Positions 22,420 to 33,124 of a stretch of 64,000 nucleotides of DNA are shown here, in pieces. The position numbers were made by a program, and so were the translations under genes. Source of the stretch: Calamus simplicifolius (lineage: Eukaryota; Streptophyta; Magnoliopsida; Arecales; Arecaceae); contig UESW01004241.1 of the NCBI GenBank assembly GCA_900491605.1, positions 715,184-779,183 of the forward strand, written 5' to 3'. Position 1 is the first letter of the stretch. Every line of letters starts with the position of its first letter. Below the pieces are notes generated by a model. The model saw only the letters and a program-made list of their open reading frames with translations, was not told where the DNA came from and searched no databases.

Positions 22420-23277
22420 TGTTGGCCCAGATGGCAACCCAAGAGGGGGGGGGGGTGAATTGGGTTCTTTAAAAAATTAGCCTTTTTAAAATAGTTTGCT
22501 TGAGATTGAAAAAGGCAAATGCAAGGTAACTATAAAGTGCAGTGAATAAGATAGAGATAGAGAAAGAGACAATGAACACTGCAAACACAAAAGATTTTAT
22601 AGTGGTTCGGTGTATCCAACACCTACGTCCACTCCCAAGAATCACTTGGGTCCACACTATAATCACCCTAGATTACAGTAGAGTTGTTTTACAAGCTCAC
22701 AACTCGAACTTGTTGTTTTCCCGGGCGCACAACGAACCCAGCTGGTTTTCAAGGGCTCACCAGCATAAAAACCCTAACCCAAGCTTAACCAAGCTTGAAC
22801 CGAGGTAAAACTACCTCCTCTAGTTCAATCCCCAGATTGAACTAGGCACAAACAAAATAAGTATTGTTTTTGAAATACAAAGCTCCTCAATGAGCAAATA
22901 TACAAATTAAGAATAACAAGGTTTAGAAAAGCCTGATTTGAAGATTGGTTGGCTTTTGAGCTTTTCTTCTTTTCTTCTTTTCTTCTTCTTTTCCTCTTCT
23001 CCCTTTGGAATGAATCAAGCCTCAGCTTTAATCCCTCACAGTTGTTGCAGTTGAGAAGATTGGAAATGGAAGAAACGAAGCTTTTTCTTCAATTTGGGAA
23101 ATCCACTGATTTTTGATTTGAACGCCTTGGATTCCTCTTGAGCTTTTGGAGTGGAAGGATTTGAGTTTGAAGGATTTTCTCTTGGATTTCAGGCTCAGAG
23201 ATTTTCGGATATTTGATTTGAACTATTTCTCTTTTTCGTTCTATTTCTCCTCTCCCTCTTTTGAATAAGAGTCTTCC

Positions 23278-23287
23278 CTTTTATAGA
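23278..23287 (-). promoter_or_regulatory. LTR TATA box
   Basis: CTATAAAAGG on the minus strand lies at the expected U3/R position in the LTR. The partner LTR has TATATAAAG at about 33987-33996. Confidence 0.65.
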
Positions 23288-23428
23288 TTTCTTTCACACC
23301 ATTTTTGGAAGAAAACTATCCGTTGGAGTGTACCTTGTATCAAAATATATCCGTTAGAAATAAGGTAAAATAGAAATATTACCGTTAGAGCTGATCTGGC
23401 AACTTGATTTTTTGTTCCAGGTGGGTTG

Positions 23429-23690
23429 GAGTCGACTCTAACTTTTCTGGAGTCGGCTCTAGCTCGAGGCATCTCAGAACGGTATTTCTGGAGTCGTCTC
23501 TGGCTTTTCTGGGGTCGACAAGAACTTTTCCGGAGTCGACTCTAACTTACCCGGAGTCGACTCTAGGTCGGGGCCAGAAAAATCGACTTTCTGCTTCTTC
23601 TGTGAGAGTCGACTCTAACAGTCTCGGAGTCGACTCTAAAGTCCGTGCCAGTTCCGGAGTCGGCTCTGTGATTCTCGGAGTCGACTCTAA
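23429..23690. promoter_or_regulatory. GAGTCGACTC palindrome array in U3
   Basis: The perfect 10-bp palindrome GAGTCGACTC begins at 23429 and recurs five more times to about 23688, with four near copies (GTCGGCTC or GTCGTCTC) between them. Spacing is about 18-50 bp. The array is conserved in the partner LTR (about 34136-34400). A related cluster occurs before the env-like ORF. A binding site for a dimeric regulator is a possibility, not shown. Confidence 0.6.
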
Positions 23691-23861
23691 TGTCTGCAAT
23701 TCTTACCTAGACATTAGATTCGATCCAGAACACTATGTAACTCCTGATTTTGATCATTCAATAGTCTTATAATCTGAAACACTAAATCAAAATCATCAGA
23801 GCCTTCAAGAGTTATACTCAGATAGTTTTGTTAATCATCAAAATCATCAATTGGGTCAACA

Positions 23862-24523
23862 ATCTCCCCTTTTTGATGATAACAAAAACTTTGAGTATAT
23901 GCATTCAAAAATTCAATCAAACTAAGGATTATAGTCATTTTGAACTTTAAACATTTGTAATTTAGGTTTTGATGCCAATGTTCAATGTAAACTTTAAAAT
24001 TGTGCATGAGTTCAATATAATCCATCAATTATGAATATTTAATCTTAATGTGCATAAAATTGCAAATGAGCTTTTTGTTAAGCTCCCCCTGTATATAAGC
24101 ATCAAATTTTAACAGATTAACATTTCAAGTCATTTTGCATAAACAATTAATTCTCCCCCTTTCTTTCTTTCTTTATGCATATATAACCATTAAAATTTTC
24201 AAGTCTTTGCATATTCAATATTCATATTCAATCTTTCTTTGCATACAACCTTATTTTATTAAACCTTTGCATATTCAACCATCTCAACCATCTCTCCCCC
24301 TTTTTTGTTATCAGAAATAAGGAGAGCATTAGATAAAGAAAGTTATATATAAGAATTGTAGACTCAATAAAGCATAGGGATCCAAGCAATCAATATTTGA
24401 AAAAGTGAAATTGTATTTCATAAGCAAGAACCATTACATTAGTTGATTCATTTACATTTCAAAAAGAAATACATTAGATATTCAAAAACTTCCTAAGTAC
24501 AAACTATCAAAAACAAAATCAGG
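23862..24523. other. SIRE-like element: polypurine tract and non-coding region behind the env-like ORF
   Basis: The minus strand next to the LTR reads AAAAAGGGGAGAT, a polypurine tract. Additional pyrimidine-rich blocks on the + strand (for example 'ctccccctttctttc' at about 24152) lie farther in. No coding signal. Confidence 0.6.
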
Positions 24524-25937
24524 TCAAATGTGTTTGAATACAATTTTCTTCAGATGACCTATGATTTCCATTACATCATCCTTTTGTGATTTCTTAAAGT
24601 TTTCAAGGCAAGCTTCGATTTGAAAGACTGCAAGGTCAATGTCCTTCTTCAATTGACCCGTTGCATGAACATACGATCCTGATCCATCGGCAATGCCTTC
24701 CATCCTTTCGAAGATCTTGTGAAGCTCAGCACCAAAGGATTCAACAGAACTGCCTAAGGTAAAGGATAGCATGTCCAGTCTCGAATTTAGTTCATCTTTC
24801 AACAGATTAAAGTCTTCTTTTAATTTTGAAATTTCTTGAGATCTCTGGCTATCATACTCAGCAAGCAAACCTCTTAACTGATCAAGTTGCTCATCAGAGA
24901 ATCTCCCAGAATTTATTATAGGCTGATGTGGAGGAGAGGGAATAGAACTGGGTCCGGCCTCTGAAGGTCCAGCTGAAGAAGGTCCCGCAATATATGGATC
25001 AGGGACAGATGGTCCCTCAGTGGATGGTCCCGGGAAGTCTTCTACTCTGGCTTCCTCTGCCCTTTCTCTCTCTGCTCTTCCTCTCTTCCTCCCTTTATCC
25101 AAATACCATTTACTTTCTTGAAGCCCATCCGATGGATAGTAGATATGCTATAATAATCAGTGTGTCTCAGTTTTCTTAAAGGTTCATTTTCCATAATGAG
25201 CACACCCTGGCTTCTAAAGACTAGTGTCAGAATCATACCGTATGGCAGTGTTGATCTCTTCTTTGTAGCTGCCTCTGCCATGTATCCAATCATCATGCCA
25301 GCTAAATTGACTGGCCTCCAGTTATAATGCAGTCCATCAATAGAACGTCTCGCTCCGAGACATACTCGAATCTCCCAATTTTTGGAAATAAGATTCTTCC
25401 ACAGATATTATGCAATAATCTGAGTTCTAGGTTCAACTGATTTGCAAATATTTCTTCAAACTCAGTCACATCTCTCCCTAGCATCCTTGTCAGTGCCCCA
25501 CTTCTATCCTCATGTTGATATTCCATCAATCCGATAGTGGGCATTTCTAATAGGTTTCCAAGAATCTCCGAGGTAATGGTCACTCTTGTTCCTCTTACAA
25601 TGCTTACTAAACCACCTTCTCCTCTGCTTAATCCGTTGTAAAACTCTCTTACTAAAGCAGGATAAGTGGGTAAATCAAGTGAGCAAAATTTTTCCCATCC
25701 CATTTCCTTCAAATATCTTCCAATAGAGAAACCTTCCGATTCAAATAAATCAAAGTTTACTTTTCTCCCAGTGGTAATGGTCTTACCCGCTAAATGGTCA
25801 ACCTTTGGTGAAGATGGTGAAGGAGGGGAATCCTCTTGAGTGGCCGAAGAGGAAGAAGGCGAGGGTTGCCTCCGAACGGTGCGTCTCTTCGTTGGAACGG
25901 ATGCTCCACCGACGAATCCGCGCCTCTTAGGTGCCAT
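24524..25937 (-). pseudogene. env-like ORF of the SIRE-like element, frameshifted
   Basis: This ORF lies between RNase H and the 3' LTR, where SIRE-lineage elements carry their 'envelope-like' ORF of unproven function. The likely start is the ATG at 25937 (MAPKRRGFVGG), followed by a basic, nuclear-signal-like stretch (PTKRRTVRRQ). The next 150 residues ('YPALVREFYNGLSRG', 'ITSEILGNLLEMPT') resemble the domain found in many plant retroelement-derived proteins. The C-terminal third has a Pro/Ser/Gly-rich stretch and then a helical region ('LDQLRGLLAEYDSQRSQ') that looks coiled-coil. Breaks are at about 25302 (one-base phase change and stop) and about 25050-25100 (phase change). No clear signal peptide or transmembrane helix is seen, so an actual envelope role is doubtful. 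Confidence 0.7.
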
Positions 25938-26034
25938 TGAGAAGATTGGAAGATTAATCAAGGGTTTTGAGTAGATTGGGGAAGTTGGAAAGGTTTTGGA
26001 GTTCTTTGGATAGGTTTAGAGACGATTGGAATGA

Positions 26035-26250
26035 TTGGGGGTCGACTCCACCTTTTTATTTTTGACCTAGCTCGACTTAGAGTCGACTCCCGAAAACTGG
26101 GTGTCGGCTCCGAACCAAAAATCTGTCAGCGCTCGTATTAGAGTCGGCTCCACAAAAGCCAGAGTCGGCTCTAATCACTTAGACAGAACATCAAAAACTC
26201 AGGTGTCGACTCCACAAACTGTCAGAGTCGACTCTAACAGTTCCAGAGAT
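26035..26250. promoter_or_regulatory. second GTCGACTC cluster, upstream of the env-like ORF
   Basis: Seven copies of (G/A)GTCG(A/G)CTC-type sites occur between the RNase H stop (26432) and the env-like start (25937), for example at 26040, 26080 and 26224. The same motif family forms the U3 array of the LTR. Confidence 0.45.
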
Positions 26251-26431
26251 AAAAAATTAAGTTTCAATAATTTGAAACTATTCAAATTAATCATCAAATT
26301 ATAGATTAATGTACTTTAGCAATTGGGGAAACAATGAATCAAGATCTAGATAGATTTCCTTATTGAAATATCAAGATTTTTCAAGAAAATGATGAAATCT
26401 AGATAGATGTCCTTAAGAGTTTCATAAAACT

Positions 26432-26905
26432 ATTCCAAAGGATCACAAACTCCTAATTCTCCTCTAAGATAACAAAATCTCTCTTCACTTAAGGGTTTTG
26501 TTAATATATCTGCAAGTTGTTCTTCAGTATTCACATAATCAAGACAAATTTCATTATTGGCTACATGTTCTCTTATAAAGTGATATCTTATTTCAATATG
26601 CTTTGTTCTTGAATGTTGAATTGGATTTTTAGTTAGATTTATTGCACTTGTATTATCACATCTTATAGGTGTCTTATCAAGTGTGATACCATAGTCTTCA
26701 AGTTGTCTCTTAATCCATAGGATTTGAGCACAGCAACTTCCAGCTGCAACATATTCTGCTTCCGCAGTAGATAATGCAACCGAATTTTGCTTTTTGCTAA
26801 ACCATGAGATTAAGTTACTTCCTAAAAATTGGCATGCACCACTTGTGCTTTTTCTATCTAACTTGCATCCAGCATAATCAGAATCTGAGTATGCAATTAG
26901 ATTTA
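26432..26905 (-). pseudogene. SIRE-like element RNase H
   Basis: The domain removes template RNA during reverse transcription. On the minus strand it reads 'YSDSDYAGC' (catalytic D), 'STAEAEYVAAGSC' (E) and 'IRCDNTSAINL' (D), then 'LADILTKPL', the typical Ty1/copia end. The pol stop is at 26432-26434, after 'GVCDPLE'. It is separated from the upstream RT ORF by a phase change near 26903-26910; within itself it appears open. Confidence 0.85.
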
Positions 26906-28043
26906 ATGTGAGTCTCTAGAATACCATAAACCTACATTTTTTGTTCCACTTAAGTATCTTAGTATTCTTTTAACAGCTATTAAGTGTGATTCTTTAGGTT
27001 CTGATTGAAATCTAGCACATAAACATACAGAAAACATAATATCTGGTCTACTTGCTGTTAAATAAAGAAGGGATCCGATAATACCTCGATAATACTTTTG
27101 ATCAACCTTTTTACCTTCTTCATCTTTGTCCAGCTTGCATGAAGGACTCATTGGTGTTCCGAGGGGTTTAATTGATTCCATACCAAATTTCTTTAAAATT
27201 CTCTTGTGTACTTTGTTTGGTTGATAAAGATACCCTCTTTGCTTTGTTTGATTTGGAGTCCAAGGAAGAAGTTGAGTTCTCCCATCATGCTCATCTCGAA
27301 TTCTCCCTGCATTAACTTGGCAAATTCTTGACATAGAGAATCGTTAGTAGCACCAAAAATAATGTCATCAACGTATATTTGTACTACAAGTAAATCTTTA
27401 CTTTTTCTTTTCAAAAATAATGTTTTATCAACATTTCCTCTTGTGAAATCATTTTCAATTAAAAATTTACTTAGTCTATCATACCAAGCTCTAGGTGCTT
27501 GTTTCAAACCATATAATGCCTTGTGTAATTTAAAAACGTGATTTGAAAATTCATGATCTTCAAAACCTGGTGGTTGTTCAACATAAACTTCTTCATTTAT
27601 AAATCCATTTAAAAATGCGCTTTTAACATCCATTTGAAATAAGTTAAAATTCATATGACATGCAAATGCAAGTAAAAGTCTAATGGCTTCTAATCTAGCT
27701 ACAGGTGCAAAGGTTTCATCAAAATCAATACCTTCTTCTTGATTATATCCTTTTGCAACTAATCTAGCTTTGTTTCTAATTACTATGCCATTTTCATCTA
27801 GTTTATTTCTAAAATCCATTTTGATCCTATTACTGAATGATTTTTAGGTCTTTCCACTAATGTCCATACATTATTTCTAGTGAATTGATTTAATTCTTCT
27901 TGCATTGCTAACATCCAATTATTATCTTTTTCAGCTTCTTCAATAGTTTTAGGTTCAATTTGTGATACAAATGCAAGATGATTACTAATATTTCTCATAT
28001 ATGATCTAGTTCTTATTCCTTGAGATGGATCACCTATAATCAA
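26903..28043 (-). pseudogene. SIRE-like element reverse transcriptase, frameshifted but with intact YVDD
   Basis: The linker 'NNWMLAMQEELNQF' and 'VWTLVERPKN' (27798-28043) precede the RT core at 27193-27819. The core contains 'KARLVAKGYNQEEGIDF', 'TFAPVARLEAIRLLLAF', 'MDVKSAFLNGFI', 'YGLKQAPRAWYDRLS' and the active-site box 'QIYVDDIIFG', and then 'LNFFLGLQIKQ'. The connection part is in another phase at 26903-27334 ('TPMSPSCKLDKDEEG', 'YLTASRPDIMFSVCLCARFQ'). Phase changes occur at about 27815 and 27205-27240. This is the Ty1/copia (RVT_2) type. Confidence 0.9.
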
Positions 28044-28269
28044 TTCCTTGGGATGACTATGAGCATATCTCCATCTCTTGGAAGATCTATATCATTATGA
28101 TCAATATTGACATCATCGTCCTTATGTGAATCATCATCTTTAGCTTCTTGCTCATGATCTGAAGATACTTCAATATTAAGTTTTTCAAGATCTTTTTCAA
28201 TTATGTTTGTATCTTCCTCATCATCAAGCTTTTCAGAACTAGATGCTAAAGACTCATCGAAAACTATAT

Positions 28270-29110
28270 GAATGGATTCTTCAACTACTAATTTTCTTGT
28301 TAAATACTCTATAAGCTTTACTAGTTGTTGAATATCCTAAAAAGATTCCTTCATCAGATTTAGCATCAAATTTTCCTAAATTATTTTTACCATTATTATG
28401 AATAAAACATTTACATCCAAATGCATGAAAGTATTTTATATTGGGTTTTCTTTCATTCCATAATTCATAAGGTGTTTTCTTTAAGATTGGTCTTATTAGG
28501 GCTCTATTTAAGATGTAGCATGCTGTGTTAATAGCTTCCGCCCAAAAGTACTTTGGTAGGTTGCTTTCGCATAGCATGGTACGGGCCATGTCTTCTAGAG
28601 TCCTATTTTTCTTTCAACTACACCATTTTGCTGTGGAGTCCTAGGGGCTGAAAAATTATGATTAATACCATTTTTAGTGCAAAACTTTCAAATAAGTGAT
28701 TTTCAAATTCAGTTCCATGATCACTTCTTAGAGACACTATGGTAGTGTTTTTCTCATTTGTGACTTTCTTGAAGAATTTCAGAAATATCGAGAAAGTCTC
28801 ATCTTTGTGAGCTAAAAACATACCCAAGTGTATCTAGAATAATCATCTACAATCACTAGACCATATTTCTTTCCTCCTAGACTTGTGGTTCTAGTTGGTC
28901 CAAAAGGTCCATGTGAAGTAGCTCTAAGGCCTAGAAGTTGAAACAATGTTTTTAGATTTGAAAGAACTTCTAGTTTGTTTTCCAAATTGACATGCATCAC
29001 ATTTTGTTATTTTCAAAATCTAACTTAGGTAAACCTTTAACTAAATCCATTTTAATTAATTTTGAAATAAGGTGTGTGCTTGCATGACCTAATCTACGAT
29101 GCCATAACCA
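28270..29110 (-). pseudogene. SIRE-like element integrase, broken
   Basis: The start of the zinc-finger region is at 'WHRRLGHAST' (about 29075-29105). It is followed by a second Cys pair and 'GLVIVDDYSRYTWV' (first catalytic Asp, about 28820-28860). 'LRSDHGTEFEN' (second Asp, about 28700) lies in the 28618-28827 ORF. The Glu region near 28620-28650 is in a shifted phase. The C-terminal side is 'LPKYFWAEAINTACYILNR', 'KTPYELWNERKPNI' and 'DEGIFLGYSTTSKAYRVFN' (28281-28589). At least three phase changes are present. Confidence 0.85.
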
Positions 29111-29338
29111 ACCAATTCATTTATGTTAGCATTGTCAGCAAATAAGCAATGATTACTCAGATAATTTGTCTAATCAACAAGTAACATTGCCATGTCTATA
29201 ACCAGTAAAAACAATGCTATCATCAATGGAATTAGATACAGTGCAAATAGAAGATTTAAATGAAACATTAAAGTTTTATCACATAATTGGCTTATACTAA
29301 TTAAATTATGCTTTAAACCATCAACATAAAGTACATTA

Positions 29339-29539
29339 TCAATAAATAGATGGAGTTATGCGAACTTTACCAAGGCCCATAATTTGACCTTTACCATTAT
29401 CGCCAAACGTAACAACTCCACCTTTCTTTTCTTCCAGGGTGATGAATTCATCTTTGTCACCCGTCATATGTCTTGAGCAGCCACTATCAAGGTACCACTT
29501 TTTCTTTGATCTTTTGGCTACAAGACATTCCTGCAACAT
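29339..29539 (-). pseudogene. SIRE-like element aspartic protease segment
   Basis: 'KKWYLDSGCSRHMTGD' is the Ty1/copia protease active-site motif, followed by 'VTFGDNGKGQIMGLGKV'. It would process Gag-Pol. It lies between the gag zinc knuckle and integrase. The ORF is open but cut off from gag by phase changes upstream. Confidence 0.85.
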
Positions 29540-29639
29540 AATTTAAACTTTATGTTTAGGTACCCAAGCTTTCTTGGGTCCTTCATGGTTAGTAGCAAAA
29601 AATTGTTCCTTTCGGAACCCATATTTTCTTCTTTAACTT

Positions 29640-31077
29640 TAACTTTTGTTATTATTTAATGTTTTGCATTCAAAGATTTATGTCCTTTTTCATTACATTT
29701 AAAACAAGTTATATTACTTTGTTGCTTTTACAAAAATATTTTTAAAGATTTTTGGTTTAACCTGCTTTATCAAAAACAGCTTTTTGATTATCTAAAATCA
29801 TGTTTAGTTTAGTTGACTTAAGTAAATTTCTCAACAATATCTTTATATTTTTAACATCTTTCATTTTCATTAGAGATTGATTCTTTTTCTTTAATTAAAT
29901 TTTCATTTTCAGATTTTAAAGATTTGTGTTTCTTTTTCAAAGCTTTGAAATCAATCATCAATTCATTAAAAGCTTCAAACATTTCATCAAAGTAAATTCA
30001 TCATCGGGGGTTTCGGTCTTACCTCTTCGTTGTCGTCGCCATGAAACAATATTGCAACTTCCTTTTGTTCTTCTTCTTGAAGATTCATCAGACCATGTTG
30101 CCATGTATGCTTTCTTCTTTTTCTTGTAGGCCTTTTTCAACAAAGGACAATCATATCTAAAGTGCCCTGGCTTTTTACACTCATAACATACTAAGGGCTC
30201 TTTCTCTTTTTCTTTCTCCTTTCCTTTTTCTTATCTTTTTCTCCATCATTCTTGCTCCAAATTTCTTTTTATGGAAGGGCCTTTTTCTCATAAACTTTCT
30301 GAATTTTTGCCAAGAGAGCAGTTTCATCATCATCTTCATCATTACTTTCACTGCTGCTTTCTTCCTTTTGCAGCCTTGAGGGCGATGGTCTTCTTCTTTC
30401 TTGACTCATCCTCATTGACATGTTGTTTAACTTGAAGCTCATGAGTCATTAGCGAACCAAGAAGCTCTTCCAATGGTAGGATGTTCAGATCTTTGGCTTC
30501 TTGTATGGCGGTCAACTTGGCTTCCCAAGTCCTTGGAAGTGACCTAAGAATTTTGCGAACAAGCTCAGAGTTAGTATAAACTTTTCCAAGACTTTTTAAA
30601 CCATTCACAATATCAGTGAATCTAGTGAACATGCATGTGATGGTTTCAGTTTGTTCCATTGTAAACAATTCATATTTATGAACCAAAATATTTATTTTTG
30701 ATTCCTTAACTTGGTTTGTTCCTTCATGTGTTATTTCCAACCTATCCCAAATTTCTTTTGCGGAATTACATGTTGAGATTCGGTTGAATTCATTAGATCT
30801 AAGGAACAATATAAAATATTAATGGCTTTAGCATTTAATTGTGCCATTCTCTATCATTATCATTCCAATCCCTTTCGGGCTTAGGAACAATAGTGCCATC
30901 TACTAAGTGTGTGGGTGTACTAGGTCCATTTATTATTACTCCCCACAATTCATAGTCAGAAGCTTGAATGAATATTCTCATTCTAGCTTTCCAATATGAA
31001 TAGTTGGTTCCATTAAATAAAGGAGGTCTATTCGTAGAATGACCTTCAGCAAAACATGAACCACTTTGTGTTGCCAT
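29640..31077 (-). pseudogene. SIRE-like gag, copy next to pol
   Basis: It starts at the ATG at 31077 (MATQSGSCFAEGH, with 'PPLFNGTNYSYWKARMRIFI'). The UBN2-type gag core is at 30348-30809 ('AKEIWDRLEITHEGT', 'ILRSLPRTWEAKL', 'LEELLGSLMTHEL'). A zinc-knuckle segment follows at about 30130-30230 and a coiled-coil-like Lys/Glu-rich tail to about 29650. One-base losses relative to the second copy occur at about 30848 and 30801, with several more between 30060 and 29700, so the reading frame is lost repeatedly. Confidence 0.82.
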
Positions 31078-31125
31078 AAGGATCTTTAGCCCTTGATCGT
31101 GAGATCAAATTCTAAATGAGCACTT

Positions 31126-31137
31126 GCTCTGATACCA
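31126..31137 (-). other. internal tRNA-Met primer-binding site (duplicated copy)
   Basis: TGGTATCAGAGC on the minus strand, next to the partial LTR that starts at 31140. It is identical to the true site at 33111-33122. Confidence 0.8.
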
Positions 31138-31139
31138 AT

Positions 31140-31547
31140 TGTTGGCCCAGATGGCAACCCAAGAGGGGGGGGTGAATTGGGTTCTTTAAAAAATTAGCCT
31201 TTTTAAAATAGTTTGCTTGAGATTAAAAGGCAAATGCAAGGTAACTATAAAGTGCAGTGAATAAATAGAGATAGAGAAAGAGACAATGAACACGGCAAAC
31301 ACAAAAGATTTTATAGTGGTTCGGTGTATCCAACACCTACGTCCACTCCCAAGAATCACTTGGGTCCACACTATAATCACCCTAGATTACAGTAGAGTTG
31401 TTTTACAAGCTCACAACTCGAACTTGTTGTTTTCCCGGCGCACAACGAACCCAGCTGGTTTTCAAGGGCTCACCAGCATAAAAACCCTAACCCAAGCTTA
31501 ACCAAGCTTGAACCGAGGTAAAACTACCTCCTCTAGTTCAATCCCCC
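31140..31547 (-). repeat. partial internal LTR (408 bp) created by the tandem duplication
   Basis: It begins TGTTGGCCCAGATGG as the full LTRs do and stops at 'caatccccc', where gag sequence follows. In element sense it is only the U5-side end of an LTR. Confidence 0.9.
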
Positions 31548-33062
31548 ATATTTTCTTAGCTTTAACATTTAACTTGTTATTATTTAATGTTTTGCATTCA
31601 AATGATTTATGACCTTTTTCATTGCATTTAAAACAAGTTATATTACTTTGATTGGCTTTTACAAAAATATTCTTTAAAGATTTTGTTTCCTATACGTATT
31701 ATAACCTAGGCCAGCTTTATCGAAAACAGCTTTTTGACTATCTAAAATCATGTTTAGTTTAGTTGAACTTAAGGTGAATTTCTCAACAATATCTTTATAC
31801 TTTTTAACATATTTCTTAAGAAAATCATTTTCATTAGAGATTGATTCTTTTTCTTTAATTAAATTTTCATTTTCAGATTTTAAAGATTTGTGTTTCTTTT
31901 TCAAAGCTTTGAAATCAATCATCAATTCATTAAAAGCTTCAAACATTTCATCAAATGTAAATTCATCATCGGGGGTTTCGGTGCTTACCTCTTCGTTGTC
32001 GTCATTGTTGGCCATGAAACAGATATTGGCAACTTCCTTTTGTTCTTCTTCTTCCGACGAGGAAGATTCATCAGACCATGTTGCCATGTATGCTTTTCTT
32101 TTTCTTGTAGGCCTTTTTCAACAAAGGACAATCATATCTAAAGTGCTCTGGCTTTTTACACTCATAACATACTAAGGGCTCTTTCTCTTTTTCTTTCTCC
32201 TTGTCCTTTTTCTTATCTTTTTCTCCATCAATTCTTGCTCCAAATTTCTTTTTATGGAAGGGCCTTTTTCTCATAAACTTTCTGAATTTTTGGCCAAGAG
32301 AGCAGTTTCATCATCATCTTCATCATTACTTTCACTGCTGCCTTCTTCAACTTTTGCAGCCTTGAGGGCGATGGTCTTCTTCTTTCTTGACTCATCCTCA
32401 TTGACATGTTGTTTAACTTGAAGCTCATGAGTCATTAGCGAACCAAGAAGCTCTTCCAATGGTAGAATGTTCAGATCTTTGGCTTCTTGTATGGCGGTCA
32501 CCTTGGCTTCCCAAGTCCTTGGAAGTGACCTAAGAATTTTGCGAACAAGCTCAGAGTTAGTATAAACTTTTCCAAGACTTTTTAAACCATTCACAATATC
32601 AGTGAATCTAGTGAACATGCATGTGATGGTTTCAGTTTGTTCCATTGTAAACAATTCATATTTATGAACCAAAATGTTTATTTTGATTCCTTAACTTGGT
32701 TTGTTCCTTCATGTGTTATTTCCAACCTATCCCAAATTTCTTTTGCGGAATTACATGTTGAGATTCGGTTGAATTCATTAGAGTCTAAGGAACAATACAA
32801 AATATTAATGGCTTTAGCATTTAATTGTGCCATTCTTCTATCATTATCATTCCAATCCCTTTCGGGCTTAGGAACAATAGTGCCATCTACTAAGTGTGTG
32901 GGTGTACTAGGTCCATATTATTACTCCCCACAATTCATAGTCAGAAGCTTGAATGAATATTCTCATTCTAGCTTTCCAATATGAATAGTTGGTTCCATTA
33001 AATAAAGGAGGTCTATTCGTAGAATGACCTTCAGCAAAACATGAACCACTTTGTGTTGCCAT
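31548..33062 (-). pseudogene. SIRE-like gag, copy next to the 5' LTR
   Basis: It starts at the ATG at 33062. The gag core is at 32271-32672 ('NILPLEELLGSLMTHE'). The zinc knuckle at 32071-32274 reads 'CYECKKPEHFRYDC' (C-x2-C-x4-H-x4-C). An acidic/Ser-rich then coiled-coil-like tail lies at 31674-32087. It is better preserved than the other copy but has its own breaks at about 32915 (two bases lost), 32690, 32275 and 32085. It ends at the duplication junction rather than continuing to protease. Confidence 0.85.
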
Positions 33063-33110
33063 AAGGATCTTTAGCCCTTGATCGTGAGATCAAATTCTAA
33101 ATGAGCACTT

Positions 33111-33122
33111 GCTCTGATACCA
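33111..33122 (-). other. primer-binding site of the SIRE-like element (tRNA-Met type)
   Basis: TGGTATCAGAGC on the minus strand, two bases inside the 5' LTR. It is complementary to the 3' end of initiator tRNA-Met, the commonest primer of plant Ty1/copia elements. Confidence 0.9.
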
Positions 33123-33124
33123 AT

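Larger units (their letters stand above)
22420..23861 (-). repeat. SIRE-like element 3' LTR
   Basis: Matched by 33125-34569. It contains a run of 11 G at about 22445-22455, where the other copies have 8 and 13. On the minus strand a TATA box (CTATAAAAGG) lies at about 23278-23287. Upstream of it (about 23429-23690) is an array of GAGTCGACTC palindromes. Confidence 0.92.
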
